Translations under genes and position numbers: made by a program
NCBI RefSeq assembly: GCF_018598175.1
Contig: NZ_JAHESE010000006.1
Location: 1 to 64,000, forward strand
DNA from: Dawidia cretensis
Lineage (GTDB): Bacteria; Bacteroidota; Bacteroidia; Cytophagales; Cyclobacteriaceae
Direction: 5' to 3'
Length of the DNA: 64,000 bases
Notes under the pieces: generated by a model
What the model was told of the DNA's origin: nothing
Databases searched by the model: none
What the model saw: only the letters and a program-made list of their open reading frames with translations
Part shown: positions 26,501-33,374 of the stretch, piece after piece
Layout of the letters: the number at the start of each line of letters is the position of its first letter
Numbering within the stretch: the stretch's first letter is position 1

Positions 26501-27782
26501 GATGAGTCCTGCCCAACTGACCGAAAACCAGATCGATCCCATGGGGCTGCAACAGGAAGTAGAACGCCTCGAAAAAGACCTGAGCCAAAGCTCGGAGCTG
26601 TTTGGCCAAAGCTTTGACGACAAACGCATCTCGTTTGAAGATGTTAAGAAAATTCTGAAGCCGAACGATGTGGCGATCGAGATGGTGCGTTACCGTCACT
26701 TCAATCACTCCTTTACGGACTCGATCATCTACGCCGCGCTGTATATCAAGAAGGATATGGTGAAGCCAAGGGTGGTGATGCTGAAAGATGGCAAAAAGAT
26801 GGAGACCCGTTTCTTCAAATTTTACCGTAACGCCATTGTCGGCAAAGTGCCTGACACTTACTCGTACGGCGTCTTCTGGGAGCCCATTGCGAAAGAGATC
26901 GGCCAGGCCGCTACAGTATACCTGTCGGCCGACGGTGTTTATAACCAGATCAACCTGGAGGCCATTCCGACACCCGATGGTAAATATGTGATCGACAATT
27001 CCAACATTGTATTGGTCAGCAACACCAAGGATCTATACCTGCGCAGCATCAAGACACGCCCCTCCGCCACAGAGAACACGGCGACGATGTTTGGCAACCC
27101 GTCGTTCTATGTCACAGCTTCGGCTGATCAGCGTATTTCCGCACTGCCCGGTACGGAAAAAGAGGTAACGCAAGTACAGTTTATGCTGAAGCAAAAAGGT
27201 TGGCTTACGGCAGAGTATATGGAGAAGCTGGCGTCGGAAGAAAAGATCAAGGAGCTGAAAAACCCCAAGATCTTCCACATTGCCACCCACGGTTTCTACC
27301 GCCCATCCATGCAGGTGAGCCTGGAGCAGGAGATTGAAGGTAACGAGGCCATGTTGGCCCAGAACCCGCTGATGCGTACAGGCCTGCTGTTGCGCGGTGC
27401 CGGCGACCTGATGGACAAGACCCAGTATAATTTCAACATGGAGAACGGTATCCTGACGGCCTACGAAGCGATGAGCCTCAACCTCGATAAGACCGACCTC
27501 GTGGTGCTCAGCGCCTGTGAGACGGGCCTCGGTGATATGGAAGCCGGCGAAGGAGTATATGGCCTGCAGCGCGCGTTCCTGGTGGCCGGCGCAAAAGTTT
27601 TGATCATGAGTATGTTCAAGGTAGACGACGAGGCCACGCAGAAGCTGATGCTTAAGTTCTACCAGAAGTGGCTCAACACAGGCAACCTGCGCGAAAGCTT
27701 TATTGGTGCCAAGAAGGAGCTGCGCACCGAGTACCCCGAGCCAATCTACTGGGGTGCGTTTATCATGATTGGACTAGAATAA
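23553..27782 (+). CDS. Secreted TPR-repeat CHAT-domain protein
   Basis: A 1,409-residue exported protein. A signal peptide (GIILLVALFLACAQPALS) is followed by a long array of tetratricopeptide repeats from about residue 25 to 900 (for example YAEAERT-like and DYDKAEENITKAL units) and a C-terminal CHAT peptidase-like domain (about 1090-1405). The CHAT catalytic dyad is intact: HIATHGF (His1246) and LSACETGLGD (Cys1322), followed by GVYGLQRAFLVAGAK and SMFKVDD. CHAT domains are caspase-related cysteine peptidases. Target and trigger are unknown. I use the ATG at 23553, since it starts the signal peptide; the frame open upstream to 23304 reads through the opposite metal-exporter gene. Confidence 0.9.
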   Translation: MKKNGIILLVALFLACAQPALSQNKKYDKSLAKIDASYAGGSFEKAESSLAKLKKTITAKMGPQNTYMPGLYLREARIGLALGMLGGFDKALENAQASSLAVFGENSASYATTQIDVAEIYNAYGNYRISREYSTKAKEQLIRTGQMTDLLKGRIALVESEALIGQGFCNDALGIMREQESFFASRAVEKETKVESGVIKTQRVPETELIQRYGDYARLLTQIAVAYSKKGSLISADSAFTAARTWLKSNRRFLGETDLSAERNNYQWAISLIENGNLILPKELELNRTLDDLKKKANPTNTLAQDIYIAHLHKLLVDEEKNRYVNTKAEFEKVLSKYFSKGSVVRINLQAVEFDTKLGRDKTKNVEGEALGVLNTKTLPRNHPTALKILNFLYNAAIAEKRYANAESYLNQRLEIEKELYGEISPAYHLSRIFAANFYLDYTNKFEEAGKIYEESYNKIVAPQIGDRHKDLLDILNHLATYYEAVDSYARASKTLKAALEAARLKYDYKDILYAAELNKIAYLQLKLGEYEEAEKGLTKSLEVIDMKDNRDYKEWRPTYINALETQAKLYGIKGMFDEAESSLERSHKLITRSKTDINSELSAEEELTALFIQLGRFSEADRLVADQIPESEKLYGNTSRRLIDPLVNKGRLLLAKGDYTEAERTATRANQIAVKTYGMTSTKTAPTQKLLSDIYYTLGDYDKAEENITKALSSQEKQFGRNHIEVARSLAQLALIKFYKGDNSKEVEKLMLEARTVIETRLGKDNPQYAEIMKNMAVLYISEKKFDIAFNALTVAENIWRTKTGTKNNINAAAIYTLTGDVYYQQKNYKKSEEFYNQAKDLYEKFFSRTHPEYVKVLSKLSKVYYMQHDYKRSKNMIEESLNNYEKFIKEFFPALSEREKAKYWNTIKGDFEFYNTLAFSNLDDFKDLAGKIYNYQLLTKALLLSSSIKVRERILNSTDEELKTQYTTWVQKKEMLTLALSMSPAQLTENQIDPMGLQQEVERLEKDLSQSSELFGQSFDDKRISFEDVKKILKPNDVAIEMVRYRHFNHSFTDSIIYAALYIKKDMVKPRVVMLKDGKKMETRFFKFYRNAIVGKVPDTYSYGVFWEPIAKEIGQAATVYLSADGVYNQINLEAIPTPDGKYVIDNSNIVLVSNTKDLYLRSIKTRPSATENTATMFGNPSFYVTASADQRISALPGTEKEVTQVQFMLKQKGWLTAEYMEKLASEEKIKELKNPKIFHIATHGFYRPSMQVSLEQEIEGNEAMLAQNPLMRTGLLLRGAGDLMDKTQYNFNMENGILTAYEAMSLNLDKTDLVVLSACETGLGDMEAGEGVYGLQRAFLVAGAKVLIMSMFKVDDEATQKLMLKFYQKWLNTGNLRESFIGAKKELRTEYPEPIYWGAFIMIGLE

Positions 27783-27801
27783 CACAAGAAAATAACAGAT
27801 G

Positions 27802-27848
27802 ACAGATACGTTGCGCGGAGATTTGTAATCACTTCGCGCAGCGTCTGT
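27802..27848. terminator. Terminator between convergent TPR-CHAT and YkgJ genes
   Basis: ACAGATACGTTGCGCG (27802-27817) pairs, with small bulges, with CGCGCAGCGTCTGT (27835-27848), followed by TTTTT on the plus strand. It sits between two converging stop codons and can serve the plus-strand gene best. Confidence 0.65.
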
Positions 27849-27850
27849 TT

Positions 27851-28333
27851 TTAAAAGATCTTCTTCAGACGCTCCGTCATTTCCAACACCGCGGGGCATA
27901 CCAGCGTGTTCTTATAGGTCAGCTCCAGGATCTGCACCATCTTCTTCCGGTCGGTGTGCGGATATTCGCGACACGCTTTGGGGCGGTCTTCGTAGATGCC
28001 GCAGTAGTTTTCGTGGTCCAGAAAGGGACATGGCGCGGTTTGCAGCACGTAGTCTTTGTCTTCGTCTATCCGCAGGTATTTCTCCACAAAGTCGCCCGGT
28101 TTCATGCGCAGGGCTTTGGCGGCACGTTCAATGTCGTGCTGGTAGAAGATGGGGCTGGTGGTTTTGCAGCAGTTCGCGCAGGCCAGGCAGTCGAGCGCTT
28201 CGAAGACCTCTTCGTGGGCCTGGTGAAAATGGTCGTCCACCACACGGGGATCCTTGCGTTTTAGCCCCTGCAGAAACTTCTTGTTCTCGGGGGCCCGTTT
28301 TTTTGCCTGCTCACGAAACCGCTCTACATCCAT
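27851..28333 (-). CDS. YkgJ-family cysteine cluster protein
   Basis: A 160-residue cytoplasmic protein of the YkgJ family (zinc- or iron-chelating). The first cluster is LDCLACANCCKTTSP (C-x2-C-x2-CC), followed by APCPFLDHENYCGIYEDRP and ACREYP, so eight or so cysteines fit one metal or Fe-S centre. Members are often near protein-modification genes, but the biochemical role is unsettled. It is head-to-head with the Crp/Fnr gene; only 27 nt separate the two start codons. A TAACTTTG box lies immediately upstream of its ATG. Confidence 0.88.
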   Translation of the reverse strand: MDVERFREQAKKRAPENKKFLQGLKRKDPRVVDDHFHQAHEEVFEALDCLACANCCKTTSPIFYQHDIERAAKALRMKPGDFVEKYLRIDEDKDYVLQTAPCPFLDHENYCGIYEDRPKACREYPHTDRKKMVQILELTYKNTLVCPAVLEMTERLKKIF

Positions 28334-28337
28334 TCCG

Positions 28338-28345
28338 CAAAGTTA
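28338..28345 (-). promoter_or_regulatory. Possible -7 box immediately upstream of the YkgJ gene
   Basis: TAACTTTG on the minus strand matches TAnnTTTG and ends 4 nt before the ATG at 28333. If used, the transcript would be leaderless or nearly so. Confidence 0.35.
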
Positions 28346-28360
28346 TTATTTTTACCGTCC

Positions 28361-28945
28361 ATGAACACGGTAACAATCCTTTCTGCCATTCAGCGCCACG
28401 TCACCCTGACCGATGAGGAGACCGCGTTTTTTACCTCCCTCCTGCTGCCCCAACGCGTACGGCAGGGCGAGATGATCGAGCGGGAAGGAGAGCCTACCCG
28501 GTGTTTTATCTTTGTTAACGCCGGCTGCCTGATGACCTATTTTACGGATAAGGACGATGTCGACCACGTTATTCAGTTTGCCACGACGGGCTGGTGGACG
28601 GGCGACCTGCACAGCTTTACCAAACAGATCCCGTCTATTTACACGACCAAGGGCCTGGCCGACAGCGAGGTATGGCTGCTGCCAAAGGCCAGCATGGAGC
28701 AGTTATTGGAGCGTGTGCCGCGTTTTGAGCGCTATTTTCGCATCATTTTCCAGAACTCGCTTATTACCCAGCAACACCGCATTATCCAGAGCTACTCGGC
28801 CACAGTGGACGAGCGTTACCTGCACTTCCGTGAAAAATACCCGTCTTTAGAGCAATACGTGCCCCAGAAGTACATTGCCTCCTACCTGGGCATTACGCCC
28901 GAATTTCTCAGTAAGGTGCGCCGCCGGTTGATGGAAAAGTCCTGA
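28361..28945 (+). CDS. Crp/Fnr-family transcriptional regulator
   Basis: A 194-residue regulator. The N-terminal cyclic-nucleotide-binding-type barrel covers residues 10-115 (RQGEMIEREGEPTRCFIFVN and GWWTGDLHSF). The C-terminal helix-turn-helix region includes VPQKYIASYLGITPEFLSKV, the recognition helix region. No Fnr-type N-terminal cysteines are present, so it is not an oxygen-sensing Fnr. The first gene downstream on the same strand is yceI, a possible target. Ligand unknown. Confidence 0.92.
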   Translation: MNTVTILSAIQRHVTLTDEETAFFTSLLLPQRVRQGEMIEREGEPTRCFIFVNAGCLMTYFTDKDDVDHVIQFATTGWWTGDLHSFTKQIPSIYTTKGLADSEVWLLPKASMEQLLERVPRFERYFRIIFQNSLITQQHRIIQSYSATVDERYLHFREKYPSLEQYVPQKYIASYLGITPEFLSKVRRRLMEKS

Positions 28946-29028
28946 CGACACCTCCGATCTTAACCTAGTTCAATAAACTATCCATTCTTTCTTGTTCTAT
29001 ATCAAGCTATCCCCGCTGGGAGAGCGGC

Positions 29029-29036
29029 TACCTTTG
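29029..29036 (+). promoter_or_regulatory. Bacteroidota -7 promoter box for yceI
   Basis: TACCTTTG matches TAnnTTTG. Transcription would start near 29043, giving a leader of about 45 nt before the ATG at 29088. This supports 29088 over an in-frame start at 28992, which lies upstream of the box. Confidence 0.6.
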
Positions 29037-29087
29037 TATTGTCAAAACGACGGAAAAACATTCAAACACAATAAAACATTAAAGATT

Positions 29088-29615
29088 ATGGCAACTATCT
29101 GGAACATCGATCCTACCCACAGCGAGGTACAATTTAAAGTAAAACACCTGGTGATCTCTACCGTAACAGGGGCTTTCAAAAAATTCTCAGGTAGCATCGA
29201 AGCGGACGGCGAAAACTTCGACGGTGCAAAAGCACAGTTCAGCCTGGACGTGGACAGCATCGATACCAACCAGGCTGATCGCGACGGCCACTTGAAGTCT
29301 GACGACTTCTTTGCTGCTGCACAACACCCGGCTATTACTTTCAAGAACGGTGTGCTGAAGAAAAAATCTGCTGACAGCTATTCTCTGACTGGCGACCTGA
29401 CGGTACGCGACGTAACAAAGTCTGTTGTCCTCGACGTTGAATTCGGTGGCATCATGAAAGACCCTTGGGGCAATATCAAGGCTGGTTTCGAGCTGAACGG
29501 CAAGATCAACCGGAAAGACTTTGGCTTGAGCTGGAGCGCCCTGACGGAAGCGGGTGGCATGGTCGTAGGTGACGATGTTAAACTGCACCTGAACGTGGAA
29601 GTAGCGAAGAGCTAA
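29088..29615 (+). CDS. YceI-family lipocalin-like protein
   Basis: A 175-residue YceI domain protein, an antiparallel beta-barrel that binds isoprenoid-type lipids in characterised homologues. Hallmarks are WNIDPTHSEVQFKVKHLVIS, the DSIDTNQADRDGHLKSDDFF segment, PAITFKNG, and LTVRDVTKSVVLDVEF. Unlike many periplasmic homologues it has no signal peptide from the chosen start, so it is probably cytoplasmic. It follows the Crp/Fnr gene and is closed by a terminator. Confidence 0.93.
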   Translation: MATIWNIDPTHSEVQFKVKHLVISTVTGAFKKFSGSIEADGENFDGAKAQFSLDVDSIDTNQADRDGHLKSDDFFAAAQHPAITFKNGVLKKKSADSYSLTGDLTVRDVTKSVVLDVEFGGIMKDPWGNIKAGFELNGKINRKDFGLSWSALTEAGGMVVGDDVKLHLNVEVAKS

Positions 29616-29640
29616 GGGCTCATCGGAAGTATAAATAGCG

Positions 29641-29669
29641 GAGGCCATCTCATATTTTGAGGTGGCCTC
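29641..29669 (+). terminator. Intrinsic terminator of yceI
   Basis: GAGGCCATCTCA (29641-29652) pairs with TGAGGTGGCCTC (29658-29669) with one G-T wobble and a 5-nt loop, followed by TGTTTTTT. Confidence 0.9.
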
Positions 29670-29741
29670 TGTTTTTTCCGCCTTTTAATAACTGAGCGGT
29701 ACCGTTCAATCAGTCGACCGGTGTTCATGTGGCTATTCCCC

Positions 29742-29749
29742 TAGCTTTG
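29742..29749 (+). promoter_or_regulatory. Bacteroidota -7 promoter box for the GH64 glucanase
   Basis: TAGCTTTG matches TAnnTTTG; transcription would begin near 29756, about 20 nt before the ATG at 29776. An in-frame start at 29749 lies inside this box, so the box decides the start. Confidence 0.6.
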
Positions 29750-29775
29750 TGTTGTACCCGAAAACCACAACGTTT

Positions 29776-31692
29776 ATGAACACTTTACTACACCGCCGGT
29801 GGAATTTCCGCCTACCCGCGATCATTGCTATCGCCTTTATACTGTATGCGCAACAGGCCTGGAGTCAGGCCGCTATACCCTTCACGCTGAACAACCGCTC
29901 GGCTTACACCGATGCCAATGTGTATGTGGCGGTGGTGGGTATCATCAACGACAACCACGTATGGATCGACACACGCACCGGCGCGGTGCGGACCATGAGC
30001 ACGGCAGACAATACCGTGCAGGGCCCCGTAAACAATGGCGACCAGGGGCCTGGCGGCAATGGAAAGTATGCCAATTGTTTTGCACGCCTCAGTGAGATCC
30101 CGAACAAGACCATTCAAGTACCCGGTATCGTTGGATGCCGGATTCTGATCGCGTTCAACTCTCCGTTATATCTATATTTCTTCGGCGCCACGGGCGGTTA
30201 CGCCGCGCCGAACCTGGCCAACCCCAACGATCCTAACCAGGGTGTTCGCTTTGAGATTATCGAGCTGGCCAATGCTACCAATGGATTATGGGCCAACACC
30301 ACACGTGTCGACGCCTATCAATATCCCATGGGCCTGGAGGTGTGGGGCAATAATAGCTTTTATAAAAAAGTGGGCGAGCTGAAAACGCATGCCGACATTC
30401 TGGCGCAATGGCAATCCACCGCGCCTACTGCCTTTGCCAGCTGTCTGGATGCGACCAAGGGTATTATCCATTGCCCTTCTAAAACCCCAGCCTTTTCGCC
30501 CGGTGGCGCGCAGGGTAATTACCTCGGCGGGTATATTGACGCGATCTGGTCGAAGTATACTTCCGGCGACCTGGTATTCAACGGCGGCGATGTCGGCACC
30601 TGGCGCGGCCGCGTGTCCGGGCAGACCTTTACATTTACCCGCAGCTCCGACGGGGCGATCGCGACGATTACGCGTAAGCCTACCACCATCGAAGCGTTGG
30701 AAGGCAGCGGCTCGCTGGCCGCGGGCAGTGGGTTGGACAAGGCCGTACAGACGCAGATCTGTGCTGCCATCAACCGCCATGCTATCAATCTCAATCTTGC
30801 CACCGGCGCCACGCAGGACTTCTCGCCTGCTTCCGGATACTACGGCACTTCGCCCTATAACTGGTATTCTAAATTCTGGCACGGTACCGATATCAGCCAC
30901 GACGGATTTTCTTACGGCTTCTGCTATGATGATGCTTTCGACCGGTCGTCGACGATCAATGCTTCTTCGCCTATACGTGCTACGGTTACCATCGGTGGTT
31001 TCGCCGGCACAACGGGTGGCGGATTCAGCACGGTGATTCAGGCGGAGTCGTGGGCCTATATGGCCGGCGTGCAAACGGAAACGACCACCGATGCCGGCGG
31101 CGGTCTGAACGTTGGCTGGATCGACGCAGGCGATTGGCTGGCTTATAACATCACAATACCCCAGGCCGGTACATACCGCATCACATACCGTGTGGCGTCG
31201 CCTAACAGCAATACCACGCTCAAGCTGGAAAAAGACGCCGGCGCCACCCCACTGGGCATGGTGACCGTTCCCAACACCGGGGGCTGGCAGAACTGGGCGA
31301 ATGTATCGCACGACGTAACATTGCCTGCCGGGACGTACGCCGTCGGTATTGCTACCACTACGGGCGGATTCAACCTGAATTATATTACTGTCGCCAGTAC
31401 CGCTGCTGCCAGCGCGCGAAGCCAGGCCGAAAGCAAGACCACCGCTACGGTAACGTTGCGTGAGGAGAATGCCGTGGTGCTCTCGCCTAACCCTGTGCGA
31501 GACCTGCTGTCGATACACCATGCTGAAAATGTGAAACGCGTGAGCATCTATACCGTGGAAGGCCAGAAAATAATGGCTGTTGAGAATCCCGGTAGCGCGA
31601 TCTCTGTACAGCAGCTGAAGCCCGGCATCCACATCGTCGTGGTCGAGCATCAGGATATGACGATACGCAAAGAGAAGATCATGAAAGAATAA
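29776..31692 (+). CDS. Secreted GH64 beta-1,3-glucanase with CBM6 and type IX secretion tail
   Basis: A 638-residue exported enzyme. After a signal peptide (IIAIAFILYAQQAWSQA) comes a glycoside hydrolase family 64 domain (about 30-410), recognised by FTLNNRSAYTDANVYVAVVG, QYPMGLEVWGNNSFYKKVG and DGFSYGFCYDDAF. GH64 enzymes release laminaripentaose from beta-1,3-glucan. A CBM6-type carbohydrate-binding module follows (about 415-540: IQAESWAYMAGV, GWIDAGDWLAYNI, YITVAS). The end (VVLSPNPVRDLLSI through VVVEHQDMTIRKEKIMKE) is a type A secretion signal for the type IX system, so the enzyme should reach the cell surface or medium. Likely used against fungal or algal glucan. Confidence 0.9.
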   Translation: MNTLLHRRWNFRLPAIIAIAFILYAQQAWSQAAIPFTLNNRSAYTDANVYVAVVGIINDNHVWIDTRTGAVRTMSTADNTVQGPVNNGDQGPGGNGKYANCFARLSEIPNKTIQVPGIVGCRILIAFNSPLYLYFFGATGGYAAPNLANPNDPNQGVRFEIIELANATNGLWANTTRVDAYQYPMGLEVWGNNSFYKKVGELKTHADILAQWQSTAPTAFASCLDATKGIIHCPSKTPAFSPGGAQGNYLGGYIDAIWSKYTSGDLVFNGGDVGTWRGRVSGQTFTFTRSSDGAIATITRKPTTIEALEGSGSLAAGSGLDKAVQTQICAAINRHAINLNLATGATQDFSPASGYYGTSPYNWYSKFWHGTDISHDGFSYGFCYDDAFDRSSTINASSPIRATVTIGGFAGTTGGGFSTVIQAESWAYMAGVQTETTTDAGGGLNVGWIDAGDWLAYNITIPQAGTYRITYRVASPNSNTTLKLEKDAGATPLGMVTVPNTGGWQNWANVSHDVTLPAGTYAVGIATTTGGFNLNYITVASTAAASARSQAESKTTATVTLREENAVVLSPNPVRDLLSIHHAENVKRVSIYTVEGQKIMAVENPGSAISVQQLKPGIHIVVVEHQDMTIRKEKIMKE

Positions 31693-31747
31693 CCATTAAC
31701 CTGAATATGAGATCTGCCTTCGCCAAGGCTCCGGCGGACAAGTAAGA

Positions 31748-31773
31748 AAAGGCCGTCCCACGTGGGACGCCTT
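31748..31773. terminator. Bidirectional terminator between the glucanase and the ABC operon
   Basis: AAAGGCCGTCCCA pairs with TGGGACGCCTTT (one bulged C); the core GTCCCACGTGGGAC is a perfect palindrome. T-rich sequence lies on the plus side. It separates two converging units. Confidence 0.75.
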
Positions 31774-31782
31774 TCTGTTTTA

Positions 31783-32574
31783 TCAGATCTTGTGTTTGAT
31801 CTGTGCTACGAGATGTTGAAACTCGGCTTTCTCGCGTATCGCGGGATTCCACGCCAGACCGAGCTCGATCAGGTCGATCGTTTCCGTGATGGTCGCACCC
31901 GGCTGGTCTTTCTCACACGCTAATACAAACGCGGTGTCGGAGATGGCCAGTGCGTTCTCGACGTCGTGGCTGATGATGATGAGCGTGTTAAGCTCATGCA
32001 GCGTTGATATTTTGATCAACAGCTCTATTACACGATCGATCATAAGCGCGTCGAGACCGGAGAATGGCTCATCCAGGAGTATATAACGGTTGCCCGTCAA
32101 TACCTGCTGCAGTATACTTACCCGTTGACGCTGACCGCCCGAGAGCAGCATAGGATATTTCCTGAGGTGCGCCGTCAGGTCAAACTGTTCGGCATACGTC
32201 GCGATGATTTCACCCTTCTCTTTATCTGTCTGCCCCGATTGGCGCATCGCCAGGCGCAGGTTTTCTTCTACGGTGCGGTGATGGAAGAGCAGGTAGTTCT
32301 GCGCTACCACTCCCACCTCGCCCGCTACTACCGGGTGTTGCGCTATGCCGATCCGCACCTCACCGTGGGTGGGTGTAATCAGGCCGGCCAGGATCTTGAA
32401 GAGCTGTGTCTTGCCAATGCCACTGCGGCCTATCAGCGAGATCACCTGCCCCTGGTTCAACCCGGGACGAACGATGTTGTGAATACGGAAGTTGACGTCG
32501 CGCAGGATGAGCTGATCATACGTGAGGCTTATCCCTTGCACATCCATCAACAGCTCTTGTTTGGAATAGGTCAT
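31783..32574 (-). CDS. ABC transporter ATP-binding protein
   Basis: A 263-residue ABC ATPase of the nitrate/sulfonate/taurine type. Walker A is GRSGIGKT (about 49-56), the signature LSGGQ (144-148), Walker B YILLDEPFSGLD (164-175) and the switch histidine in ISHD (203). All catalytic residues are present. The start at 32574 gives an ATGA overlap with the permease stop and is preferred to a start 36 nt further upstream inside the permease gene. It is the last gene of the five-gene operon running from 36837. Confidence 0.93.
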   Translation of the reverse strand: MTYSKQELLMDVQGISLTYDQLILRDVNFRIHNIVRPGLNQGQVISLIGRSGIGKTQLFKILAGLITPTHGEVRIGIAQHPVVAGEVGVVAQNYLLFHHRTVEENLRLAMRQSGQTDKEKGEIIATYAEQFDLTAHLRKYPMLLSGGQRQRVSILQQVLTGNRYILLDEPFSGLDALMIDRVIELLIKISTLHELNTLIIISHDVENALAISDTAFVLACEKDQPGATITETIDLIELGLAWNPAIREKAEFQHLVAQIKHKI

Positions 32575-33374
32575 TTGCGTGTTTGAATGTTGACGTATGG
32601 AAAGAGCCACACCCTCATCTTTTTCAACAAGAAGTCAAAGAATACACCGACGCCGAATATGATCACCAGGATGGCAAAGACGGTGCTGAGGTCGATGTAT
32701 TTGTTCGACTTGATCAGCATGGTGCCCAAACCACCTTCAGACATATTTAGCCCCTCCACCATCGTGATCATCATCCACGCGATGGCAAAGTTCTGGCGCA
32801 TGACTTCAAGCACCTGGTCGAGGCGCCCGACGATGACTACTTCCCACAGCGTACGCCAGCTGTTCATGCGCAGCGTTTTGCACAGCTCGTATTCTTGTGC
32901 CGGTATCGCGTCGATGATCGACAGCAACGACGTGACGAAGAACGGCACAATGCCAAACACCAGCAGGCTAAGTTTAAGCTGATGGCCGTCATGGGTAAGC
33001 AATGTGAACAAGAAGATCAACCCTGTCAGCGTGAGGTACCGGCACTTGACAATGAAGCGCGACACCGGTGTAAACAAGGGGATCAACGACAGGTAGCTTA
33101 CCACCAGTGCAATGACGATCGACAACCCCATGCCTGTAAGCGTTAGCCCCAGGCTGGTCAGGAAGTTGTCAAGGAAGTATGACGACGTCACAATCGAAAA
33201 CGCCTGGCCGGCAATCTTCGCGGGCGTCGGGATCAGTCCACCTCCGCCCAGGATCTCCCAGAGAGAAAGGGCGACCGCGGCTTCGGTCACTACCAGGATG
33301 GCCGCGGTCTTCCCTTTTACGGGAGTCAATGGACGAATGATCTGTTTGATAAAATCCATTGCCCGATTATTCAT
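32571..33374 (-). CDS. ABC transporter permease (TauC/SsuC-like)
   Basis: A 267-residue inner-membrane permease with about six helices. The cytoplasmic coupling loop (EYELCKTLRMNSWRTLWEVV) sits where binding-protein-dependent permeases have the EAA motif. It is degenerate: the usual EAA-G-LP residues are mostly replaced. It matches the BPD_transp_1 family by helix pattern and by the WEILGGGGLIPTPAKI N-terminal region seen in TauC/SsuC. The start overlaps the SBP-OmpA stop by one base (TAATG), and the stop overlaps the ATPase start, so all three are translationally coupled. Confidence 0.88.
   Translation of the reverse strand: MNNRAMDFIKQIIRPLTPVKGKTAAILVVTEAAVALSLWEILGGGGLIPTPAKIAGQAFSIVTSSYFLDNFLTSLGLTLTGMGLSIVIALVVSYLSLIPLFTPVSRFIVKCRYLTLTGLIFLFTLLTHDGHQLKLSLLVFGIVPFFVTSLLSIIDAIPAQEYELCKTLRMNSWRTLWEVVIVGRLDQVLEVMRQNFAIAWMMITMVEGLNMSEGGLGTMLIKSNKYIDLSTVFAILVIIFGVGVFFDFLLKKMRVWLFPYVNIQTRK

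Noticed and set aside
23553-27782. TPR-CHAT protein as a CRISPR-linked (Craspase-type) defence protease
   Set aside because: A signal peptide is present and there is no gRAMP, Cas gene or CRISPR array nearby.
30286-31650. 454-codon frame on the minus strand opposite the GH64 glucanase
   Set aside because: Antisense shadow; composition rich in Arg, Gly and Val with no recognisable motif.
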